The notes beneath the pieces are model-generated. The model searched no databases and was not told where the DNA came from. It saw nothing but the letters and a program-made list of their open reading frames with translations. Source: an uncultured Eubacterium sp. (GTDB lineage Bacteria; Bacillota; Clostridia; Lachnospirales; Lachnospiraceae). From it: 64,000 nucleotides of DNA. This document shows, one piece after another, positions 1 through 8,000 of this stretch. The position numbers were made by a program, and so were the translations under genes. How positions within the stretch are numbered: the first letter of the stretch is position 1; every line of letters starts with the position of its first letter. The stretch lies in the NCBI GenBank assembly GCA_910586225.1, contig CAJUIL010000006.1, positions 71,529 to 135,528 on the forward strand, read 5' to 3'.

Positions 1-1
1 A

Positions 2-1039
2 AATGGCCAGATGATCATGGAAAGCTTTCCGCTATCCTTTCCTGGATATCAGGTGATGCTTACAGAGCAGACGGATGAGGAGATCAAACAGCAAATTCTT
101 GCAGAAGAAGCGGAATGCGCGTTTGTCATGGATAGCCTGACATCGTATCATTATCTGGTCAAAGATCTGTCGATCCAGGATCAGAAAACCGTGATTGCTG
201 ACGAGACTTTGCAAAATATGTGCAGCATGAATGCTATGGTGCGTGCGGGCATGACGCCGGAGGAAGCTGCATCCGCCCTTGCTGTGCAGATTGAACATGA
301 AACGGTCAATCTGGGAAAGGATCAGGTACAGAATTTCTTTTATACTTATATTATGATTTTTGCGTTGTACATTGTAATCCTGCTGTATGGGCAGCTGATC
401 ACAACGAATGTGGCGACGGAGAAAAGCTCGCGGGCCATGGAGCTTTTGATCACGAGTGCGAAGCCAGCCAGCATGATGTTTGGCAAGGTCATTGCATCAT
501 GTCTGGCAGGGCTGACGCAGCTGGTTCTCATTTTTGGCTCCGCGCTGCTGTGCTTCCGCATGAACGAGCAGTATTGGGGTGACAACCAGCTGATAGCCTC
601 CATTTTTGATATGCCGGTCTGGCTGGTTGGGTATATGCTTGTATTTTTTGTACTTGGATTTTTGATTTATGCCTTTTTATACGGAGCGATCGGCTCAACG
701 GTTTCCAAGCTGGAGGATGTCAATACGGCTGTCATGCCGGTTACGATCTTGTTTATCGTCGCCTTTTTTATAACGATGATGGCACTTGGAAATGGAACGG
801 TGGACAGCACTTTGATGAAAATAAGCTCCTATGTGCCGTTTACGTCTCCGATGGCGATGTTTACGCGTTTGGCGATGAGTACGGTGTCTGTATATGAAAT
901 AGCGGCTTCAATCGCGATCCTGATCGTGTCGGTTATTATCATTGGCATAGCCTCCGCAAAAATTTACCGCGTTGGCGTATTGCTGTATGGGACAAAGATG
1001 AAGCTAGGCTCAATCTTAAAAGCGATCAAGAAGGCTTGA
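2..1039 (+). CDS. ABC-2 type transporter permease, NatB-like, 5'-truncated by window edge
   Basis: The reading frame is open to the first base of the window, so the gene starts upstream; about 345 codons are visible. The visible part opens with a soluble, probably extracytoplasmic segment of about 105 residues, followed by five hydrophobic segments at roughly residues 108-128, 155-181, 203-228, 240-260 and 298-322 counted from the first internal Met (base 11). The motif around EKSSRAMELLITSAKP after the first helix is the coupling segment typical of ABC-2 (NatB/YhaP) permeases that form sodium or drug exporters with a separate ATPase. The ATPase gene would be expected upstream, outside the window. 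Its 3' end overlaps the end of the convergent VWA gene by 14 bases. Family call is confident; substrate is unknown. Confidence 0.85.
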   Translation, partial: NGQMIMESFPLSFPGYQVMLTEQTDEEIKQQILAEEAECAFVMDSLTSYHYLVKDLSIQDQKTVIADETLQNMCSMNAMVRAGMTPEEAASALAVQIEHETVNLGKDQVQNFFYTYIMIFALYIVILLYGQLITTNVATEKSSRAMELLITSAKPASMMFGKVIASCLAGLTQLVLIFGSALLCFRMNEQYWGDNQLIASIFDMPVWLVGYMLVFFVLGFLIYAFLYGAIGSTVSKLEDVNTAVMPVTILFIVAFFITMMALGNGTVDSTLMKISSYVPFTSPMAMFTRLAMSTVSVYEIAASIAILIVSVIIIGIASAKIYRVGVLLYGTKMKLGSILKAIKKA

Positions 1040-2933
1040 AATAAAAAATAGGGCTTCTCGTAGTAAACGGCAGGCGGCTTCCACTGGGAAGCAGATAGGC
1101 GTGTTCCTGTTTTACGCTTAAGCTGCTTTCGATGAAGCCGTCTGTAATAATAAGAATCGGTCCGTTTTGGGGAAAATCTTCAGCCTGTTCGAGCAGACGG
1201 ACGGCAGGCTGGAGGACAGTACCGCCGCGGCCTTTTACCTGTACCCGTCCGGCAATGTCCTCGACGGATAGATAGCCAGCATCATAAGCGGCGGCGTCGC
1301 AGAATACGACTCTTGCGTATGGTACCTCCTTTGCCGCTGCATAGCTGGCGATAGAGCCGAGCGCCATACCGAGCTGCTTTGGCTCCATGGAGCCGGATGT
1401 ATCGATAATAACGCCGAATGTGCGGTTATGTTCTAAAATCTCAGCAGGCACATACAAAGGCCTTGGGATATCCGGACTGGATGCTTGTCTGCGGCTTGGC
1501 CTGGCATAAGTCCGGTGTTTTTCCAGCGGAGCGAAATGCAGATCAAACCATTCTGCCAGCTGCACGTCCCATGGAATGACAGGCATGGACAAGGCGCGGA
1601 TCTCTTCGATCAGGCCAGCAGGGAGAAAGCCGCGGTTATGCGATTGGTGAAATTCAAGTCCTTGCTGCAGCGCTTCTTGCAAGAAATCATCCAGGCTGAC
1701 GGCGCCTGTACGGTATTTGGATAAGGAGCCGTGTTTCGATGGTCCGCCAGTGTCAAGGATATCCCCATGTCCGTTTCCATGGAAGGTATCCAGGCTTTTA
1801 TATTTGCGCATATCAGATAAGATCCGGTCATAAACGGATTCTGCGGACACTCCTCTTAGACTTTCATCATACAGCAGCCCATCTGTAGGCATTTCTCCAA
1901 GCTGCATCTCATGAAGCCATCCATTGATGACAAAATCACACGCAATATTCCATAAATAAGCGTTTCTTCCGATGCTGCGTTCGTTGTGCTTTAACCCGGC
2001 ATGGAGATATTCATGCGCCAGCACGAACCGCCATTGGTTCTGGTTGTATTTGCAGGCAGGGTTGATGTAGATTTCCTGTGAAGATACGTCGATCGCGGCA
2101 ATCCGGATCTCATTTTGATAACAGCATCGATAATCCTCGATGATACGAAAATGTGACGCAATGCCGCCAAGCAGCGGATAATGGTCGATAAACCAGCGGG
2201 CAGCTTTTGCAGCGGGCGTGTTGGAAAAGTGCTGCTTTTCGTGTCCGCCGGATGTTGTCACGGCGTCGGAGACACATTCTGCCAGATGGCAGGCAAAGCA
2301 GGAGGCAAAATGGTTGTATTCTCCGTTTGCAGTATCGTATGTCAACGGATGGGAGAGGCCGGACATATCGCACTGGTCTGGAGCAGCGGTACCAAAATAC
2401 TGTATACTGGCGCCCGCATGGTGCTCTGTTAGGTATTCATATAGCTGCAGCTCTGTTTTCAAGTTGCCGGGCAGCGGAAATGTGCGAAGGTCCATCAGAG
2501 GCTCTCCGGTTTTTAGATCCGCCAAGAAACGGTCAACATAAATGTCGCAGGCTTCGTTCCATAAAAACGGCTGGAAGGAGACGGTACGTTTCGTCGTACC
2601 GTCTGAAAGCTGCTTCTCATAGGAAGGCATATTTACTGCGTCGAAATGCCCAAAAGCGAGGTGCAGCAGACAATGGGCGATGATATACAGCCATTGCTTT
2701 GCAGGCAGAAAAATATCTTGGTTGACATAAATGTGCCCTTGGCTGTCTACGACAGCTGGAGTTTTTGCACCAAGACGCTGCTTGCTCTGCGGGATGATCT
2801 CTCCATCCAGCCCGCCAAAAAGCGGGGAACTGCGTATTAGGCCGATGCCTGCCAGCAGGCTTTCAGCGGATGCGGACAGCTTTTTCTGGTTCGGATTCTT
2901 CCTGTTTTTATGTGTGTGGGTTTTTCTGCTCAT
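1026..2933 (-). CDS. VWA-like domain protein with putative metallopeptidase domains (DUF2201 family)
   Basis: A 635-residue soluble protein. It ends in a VWA-like domain with the metal-ion-dependent adhesion motif IIDTSGSM near residue 510. Two metallopeptidase-like segments precede it: one near residue 87 reading HCLLHLAFGH, which lacks the catalytic Glu, and one near residue 306 reading HEYLHAGLKH with an intact HExxH. This arrangement matches DUF2201 proteins, which are encoded next to MoxR AAA ATPases and are thought to act as substrate adaptors or in metal-dependent maturation; no signal peptide is visible. It starts two bases after the stop of the MoxR gene, so the two are cotranscribed and probably translationally coupled. 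The actual substrate cannot be told from the sequence. Confidence 0.85.
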   Translation of the reverse strand: MSRKTHTHKNRKNPNQKKLSASAESLLAGIGLIRSSPLFGGLDGEIIPQSKQRLGAKTPAVVDSQGHIYVNQDIFLPAKQWLYIIAHCLLHLAFGHFDAVNMPSYEKQLSDGTTKRTVSFQPFLWNEACDIYVDRFLADLKTGEPLMDLRTFPLPGNLKTELQLYEYLTEHHAGASIQYFGTAAPDQCDMSGLSHPLTYDTANGEYNHFASCFACHLAECVSDAVTTSGGHEKQHFSNTPAAKAARWFIDHYPLLGGIASHFRIIEDYRCCYQNEIRIAAIDVSSQEIYINPACKYNQNQWRFVLAHEYLHAGLKHNERSIGRNAYLWNIACDFVINGWLHEMQLGEMPTDGLLYDESLRGVSAESVYDRILSDMRKYKSLDTFHGNGHGDILDTGGPSKHGSLSKYRTGAVSLDDFLQEALQQGLEFHQSHNRGFLPAGLIEEIRALSMPVIPWDVQLAEWFDLHFAPLEKHRTYARPSRRQASSPDIPRPLYVPAEILEHNRTFGVIIDTSGSMEPKQLGMALGSIASYAAAKEVPYARVVFCDAAAYDAGYLSVEDIAGRVQVKGRGGTVLQPAVRLLEQAEDFPQNGPILIITDGFIESSLSVKQEHAYLLPSGSRLPFTTRSPIFYFKPS

Positions 2934-2935
2934 AG

Positions 2936-4009
2936 CTACGCACCTGCCTTATCCCGGATGGCAAGCCTTGGCAGGTCGCGGATGATCTCGATCAAAAACC
3001 AGTCCGGCAGCGTGCCGCTTTCATCAGAAGCTACGATCAGCTGTGCGATTTCATTGCTGATGGCGGATAAATCCTTGATCAGCGCCTTTGCCCGGTGGAC
3101 GAGGAATTTTGTTTCGCCGCCGATATGACACTTGTCTTTTGGAAGCTCGTGGATCAGCTGGCCACGAAACGACTGGGCGAGAAAATACAAAACGTCCCGC
3201 TCTTGCGGCTTGGAAGGCCAGCGTTTCTCACCTTTGATGATGTCCGCGAGCAGGTGGGTATTGCCAAGCTGCTTGGTATAGGCAAGGAACATCCCGGCGT
3301 GATTTGCCGAAATACAGCCATAGACAAGCATTTTTAAATATGCGTCGGACAGCTCCTTTTTTCCCGCGCCTGATTCTATAAGCGCATCGCTTAGCATATG
3401 CCATGACCGCGGTGTGGAGTAAGGCTGTTCCGTTTTCGGGGGCTCGCAAAACAGATGATCCGGACGGTTTGTGATATAATCCGTTATCCACGGATGGAGC
3501 TGGTTTTCATAGGCCCATTCCAGCCATTGCTTCGGGTCTGCTTTTAGCTGGACATGGAACATCCGGTTGACCAATGCGGATGACATCGTTTTTACAATAG
3601 CGCTGTCCTGCGCCCGGTTGCCTGCTCCGATGACGATGCTTCCTTGCGGCAGATGATATTCGCCGATGCGCTTTTCGTGGATCAGACTGTAAAATGCCTT
3701 CTGCACTTCCTGCGAGCAGGCGTTCAGCTCATCCAGAAAAAGTACATATGGCTCTTTGCGTGCGATCATTTTGGGTGGGAGAAATTCAGAGGTATCGCCC
3801 TTGATCTGTGGAATGCCAATAATATCCTCCGGGGCCAGCTGGCTGCCCAATAAGGAAACGCATGGAAGTCCGACATCCTTTGCGAAACGCTCTACAAGCG
3901 CAGATTTGCCGATGCCAGGCGCACCCCAGATAAATACGGGCCGCACAGGCGCGATCGTTAATAAAAGCTCAGAAAGGTCTGACTGAGAGATAGTAATAGG
4001 TAAATTCAT
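2936..4009 (-). CDS. MoxR-type AAA ATPase
   Basis: A 357-residue AAA ATPase of the MoxR group. Walker A GAPGIGKS lies at residues 29-36 and Walker B VLFLDELNA near 108-117, followed by a sensor-like GAGNRAQD segment. MoxR ATPases work with VWA partners as chaperones that remodel or load metal into target complexes, and the VWA-containing partner lies immediately downstream on the same strand. The start is set by a GGAGG about 11 bases upstream (minus strand, near 4020-4025). The C-terminal third is helical. Upstream on the same strand is a 35-codon ORF that could be the first gene of the operon. The role in this organism is not known. Confidence 0.88.
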   Translation of the reverse strand: MNLPITISQSDLSELLLTIAPVRPVFIWGAPGIGKSALVERFAKDVGLPCVSLLGSQLAPEDIIGIPQIKGDTSEFLPPKMIARKEPYVLFLDELNACSQEVQKAFYSLIHEKRIGEYHLPQGSIVIGAGNRAQDSAIVKTMSSALVNRMFHVQLKADPKQWLEWAYENQLHPWITDYITNRPDHLFCEPPKTEQPYSTPRSWHMLSDALIESGAGKKELSDAYLKMLVYGCISANHAGMFLAYTKQLGNTHLLADIIKGEKRWPSKPQERDVLYFLAQSFRGQLIHELPKDKCHIGGETKFLVHRAKALIKDLSAISNEIAQLIVASDESGTLPDWFLIEIIRDLPRLAIRDKAGA

Positions 4010-4129
4010 ATAAGTTCAATCCTCCATGATTGCCGAAAGCCTAGTGTGGTGACCCGCTGGTATGTAAAAGAGCGCACAAAATAAAGCCTCGGTAAAAATG
4101 GGTACTGGTGTCTCGCGAAGAAAAACAAC

Positions 4130-4237
4130 TTACAATAGCAGGCTGTTTATAGAATGATCTTTCCATTTGATCGGGACAACCAGACCCTTGCTGGTATCAA
4201 TAGCTGCAGTTTTGATCGTAGTGATAGAATTTGTCAT
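4130..4237 (-). CDS. small ORF, 35 residues, hypothetical
   Basis: An ATG at 4237 (minus strand) follows a strong AAAGGAGG at a 6-base spacing and opens a 35-codon frame ending in TAA at 4130. The peptide starts MTNSITTIKTAAIDTSKG and ends in KDHSINSLLL; it has no membrane segment. It lies about 120 bases upstream of the MoxR gene on the same strand and may be the leader gene of that operon. No homologue is recognised. The ribosome binding site is the main argument that it is translated; the length leaves real doubt. Confidence 0.45.
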   Translation of the reverse strand: MTNSITTIKTAAIDTSKGLVVPIKWKDHSINSLLL

Positions 4238-4356
4238 GATTGTCCTCCTTTCGAATATGGGTGAATTGGTTTCAGTAGTTTTTATATCGGTCAGTTTTCT
4301 TTTTTTATGTAGAGGATTTTGTAAATTTAAGAAATTTAAGAAATTATGAAATTATC

Positions 4357-4385
4357 TTGACTTTTTTACAACATGGGACTATAAT
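4357..4385 (+). promoter_or_regulatory. sigma-A promoter of tmRNA
   Basis: TTGACT at 4357-4362, a 17-base spacer, and a perfect TATAAT at 4380-4385. Transcription would start near 4392, about 20 bases before the mature 5' end of the tmRNA, as expected for a precursor trimmed by RNase P. Confidence 0.8.
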
Positions 4386-4410
4386 GGCAAAAATAAATAC
4401 AATTTCATAT

Positions 4411-4749
4411 GGGATAGTAAAGGTTTCGACAGGGGTTTTAAAGCTGGAGAAGCGAGCCGCAGGAGATGCGTCAACTCTCAAAATTAAAATTAAACGCTAA
4501 CGATAATTTAGCATACGCTGCCTAGTTGCAGCTGTCTGATCTAGTGCACCTACACATTAGAACCCAGGCATCGACGATGTAGGAAACGATGCATATTAAG
4601 CTTTGCGTATGCAGGCGTATGATGAAGCTACTGAAACGGCAACCGTGTCTGTGCGGGTGCCGCAGAGGGAATGTTAAATCATAGACTACGCTCGTAGAAG
4701 TACAGTGGAGGGATCTTTGGACACGGGTTCGATTCCCGTCTATTCCACT
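4411..4749 (+). ncRNA. ssrA: transfer-messenger RNA (tmRNA)
   Basis: The tRNA-like ends are clear: GGGATAG at 4411-4417 pairs with CTATTCC at 4740-4746 (one G-U), and the 3' part contains the T-arm signature GGTTCGATTCCCGTC. The 5' end continues with GGTTTCGAC as in other tmRNAs. The tag frame runs 4496-4525 and encodes ANDNLAYAA followed by TAG; the hydrophobic AYAA end is the usual protease recognition tail. The middle contains pseudoknot-like GC-rich stems. CCA is not encoded after the discriminator base (the sequence reads ACTT), so it must be added post-transcriptionally. The RNA rescues ribosomes stalled on broken mRNA together with SmpB. Confidence 0.96.
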
Positions 4750-4874
4750 TCTAGTAAGGCAGGGAGTCTTGTATGATCAATGCTTTCCGGCCTTACTCTT
4801 GGAAAAACCAGGCTTTCGCCGTATCTTTCAACATAGTTTCAGGGATTTTTTGGATTTTATTAAGAAAATATAGA

Positions 4875-4903
4875 TTGTATGTTCCGTTTATCTATGATAG
4901 AAT
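4875..4903 (+). promoter_or_regulatory. probable promoter of the M60 protein gene
   Basis: TTGTAT at 4875-4880, 17-base spacer, TAGAAT at 4898-4903, giving a leader of about 90 bases before the ATG at 5004. The 4750-5003 stretch otherwise shows only short unconvincing reading frames and no regulatory RNA that I recognise. Confidence 0.5.
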
Positions 4904-5003
4904 AATGACACTATTTTCCTGTTTTTTACAGATTTATAATAACAGGAAGCACGCAAAATGCCGTACAGGCTGAGCTACTATAAAAATAGGAAGGAACAAG
5001 ATC

Positions 5004-8000
5004 ATGAAAAAACGATTAGCAGCGGCTTTGCTGTCCGCCTGTCTGGCGCTTGGGCCATGTGCGGGCTATGCCGCGCCGGTGTACGGTGCGCAGCAAAATG
5101 CCGTACAGACAAAGGAACAAGGATCCGAAGGGATATTGGAGGTAGAGGCTGTATCCGCACAGCTGTTTCCCTATGAAGGGGAGGTGACGGTAGAGGTCAG
5201 CGGAGAAAACGGCGTGCAGAAAAGCCAGAAGCTTACAATGACAAAGGGCGCGTCAGAAACCGCGGTGCTGCAGGTTCCGCAGGGCGCTTATACGGTCAGT
5301 ATCCGGGCAGAAAAGTTTGCTGCCTATACACAGTCTGTCCAGGTGGAAGCGGGCTGGACGCATAAAATAAAGGTCTGCTCTGCCAGAATACAAAATGGAG
5401 ACAGTGCGGCGCCGGGCTGGCTGCGTCCGGGGGATGTGGATGGTGACGGTGATATCGACAAAGAAGATTCCAAGCTGATGACAGCCGCGATGCGGGAAAA
5501 GCAGGATGATGCCGCTTATGATGTCAATGGCGACGGCAAGGTGGATCTGGCAGATCTAGATGCACTTGTGCAAAGTATGGATAAGAAGCAGGAATCGTCT
5601 GTGGAAAAGCTTTGGACAGTATCCGGCGCGGATGCACAGACAGAAAACGGGACGGTGCTGGAAGGTGCCGCAGGTTTTGATGCGTTGTTTACGCAGGAAG
5701 GCAGCGTTAAGCTGAAAAATCAAAACGGCGGGGAGATTTCACAGCAAAACCCTGTGGAATTTTCGGTTACGCTGGCTGGTGAAAATGCACAATCGGCTCC
5801 AGTGATAGGCGGTATGACTATTCAGGCGCCGCTTGTGCTGGAAGATGCCGCTGATGGGAATACACAAAGCCAGATTGCAGAAGGATCGGCGGATATCGTA
5901 TATACAGACGATCAAGGCCAGGAACAGACCTTGTCGCTGGATCTTCGTGGAAATAAGCAGGCTGCGCTTGCGTCGTTTGCCTTAAGGGCGAACAGCCCGT
6001 CAGTCCAGACCGAGTCTGACGGCTCCCTGGTACTTGATTTTGGTGGTCAGATCGCGGTAAAGCGGGTGACGATTCATATTACTGGGACGACGAAAAAAGA
6101 GCAGAAGCTTGTGGAAATCGCAAGAGTGACGTTTGTCAATGATATGGAAAACCGTATTCCGGCTCCGCAGCTTGACATTCCGTCGATCACCGCGATCACG
6201 CCAGGCAGCAAAATGCTGACGGCGGCATGGAGCGCGCAGAAAAATATTACTGGATATGAACTGTATATTTCCGGGCCGGTCAAAAACCAGAGCCAGCCGG
6301 AAACACAGATCATCGCGGTATCCGATACGTCATACGACGTTTCATCGATCAATCAGAAAAACCTTGTAAATTATAAGGAATATACGCTCAAAGTGCGATC
6401 GGTAAACGGGGATTGGAAAAGTCCATGGTCAGAGGCAAAAACTGCAAAGCCGCTCCCGCAGGCAATACCGGCAGCACCAGACAATGTAACGGCTTCGGGC
6501 GGCTACCGTTCGGTGACGGTTTCATGGAAGGATATGGACGATTCTGATGGATATATGGTCTATTATAAAGAAAAAAGCGCGCAGGATTATGAGCCGGTTG
6601 TCTCAGGCTTTGTGCAGACAAAGGAAGGGGCAGATAGGCTGAGCGGGACAAGCTATACGATCCACGGCTTAAAGGAGCACGCATCCTATCTTGTCTATGT
6701 CATCAGCTGGAATGAATTTGGCTGGGGTCCGAAATCGCTTGTATCTGAGGCTGTGACCAGGTCGGAGGCGGTTCCGGTCCTGCCGTCGTTTGAGGTGCTG
6801 AATACGCCAAATGGCGTCGGAGAGGTGACGGCGCATATTAAAGACGCTGTGATCGGCGGCAGCAATGCCAGTATGGTAAACAGTGCCCTGGATAAAAACA
6901 AAAACAGCGGACTTGGACTGGTGGACAATGACTATGCGTCCTACTGGAGCAAGGTGGACTGGGAGGATGGCGTGCAGTATCCGGATGCGAACAAAGGCAT
7001 GACGGTCACGCTGGATCAGGAATATCGGATGAATTATCTGACCTTTGCGGCAGCGGATCAAAAGTACGGCTTTGATACCGTCCGGGTGGAATACTGGAAC
7101 CAGGCAGATCCGAAAAACGCAAAGTTTGCCGGCGCAAGGCTGCTGGAAAAGAAGGATATCAATGATAATCCGTATTATATTGTAAAGCTGGATGAAACGA
7201 TCAAAGCAGATAAGGTCAAGCTGAGCATCGGGCGGACATTCGTGCGGGCAGAAATGAAAGTCGGAGAAATCCGTTTTTATCGTTATAACCCGTTGGAGGA
7301 CGATATTATGGCCCTGTATACGGATGAAATGCATACGACGCTTCGGACGGATGTGACGCTGGATACGATCCAAGCGCTGGAGGCACGTCTGGAGCAGACA
7401 GATGCAGAAAGCGGCGAAAAGCATCCGCTGTACCAGGAGCTTGCGCTGGAGCTTCGTACAGCAAGGGAAATACTGACGACCGGGCTGGATGCTGCGCAGA
7501 TCATACATCCGCAGATTACAGCGAAAAAGGATACGCATCTTGGATTTGGCGGTCTGAATGACTGGCAGCCGCTTGGAAAAGCGGTTTCTGCAGGAGAAAC
7601 ACTGCTCGTATATGTCGGACATCCGACGAAAAGGACTGGGGACGCGGCACAGCTGCAGCTGGTGTTTACACAGCACCATGCGGAATCCTCCGGCTTAGCA
7701 CGTACGATGAACTTAAAGGTTGGCAGAAATATGATCACAGTTCCGCAGATCTCAGATAAACTGGATGAACGCGGCGGCCAGATTTACGCAGCATATACCG
7801 GAAACAGCGAATCGGACAAATATGCAATCCGTATCAGCGGCGGCGCCATCATTCCAGTACTGGATGTATACGGGAAATCCGCAGACGAGCGCGCGCAGGC
7901 GATCCGTGCTTATATACAGGCATTAGAAAGTCATACCGCTGCGCTGGAAACAGAGCATTCGAATATACATACAGGTACGAAAAACGTAGATGTTGCTTAT

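Noticed and set aside
4167..4349. 60-codon plus-strand ORF with hydrophobic sequence
   Set aside because: Antisense to the 35-residue minus-strand ORF and its ribosome site; no ribosome site of its own.
4773..4973. 66-codon ORF after tmRNA
   Set aside because: No ribosome site, composition unlike a real protein, and it overlaps the likely promoter of the M60 gene.
6669..7679. 336-codon ORF antisense to the M60 gene
   Set aside because: A mirror frame of a long GC-rich coding sequence; no ribosome site, no recognisable domain.
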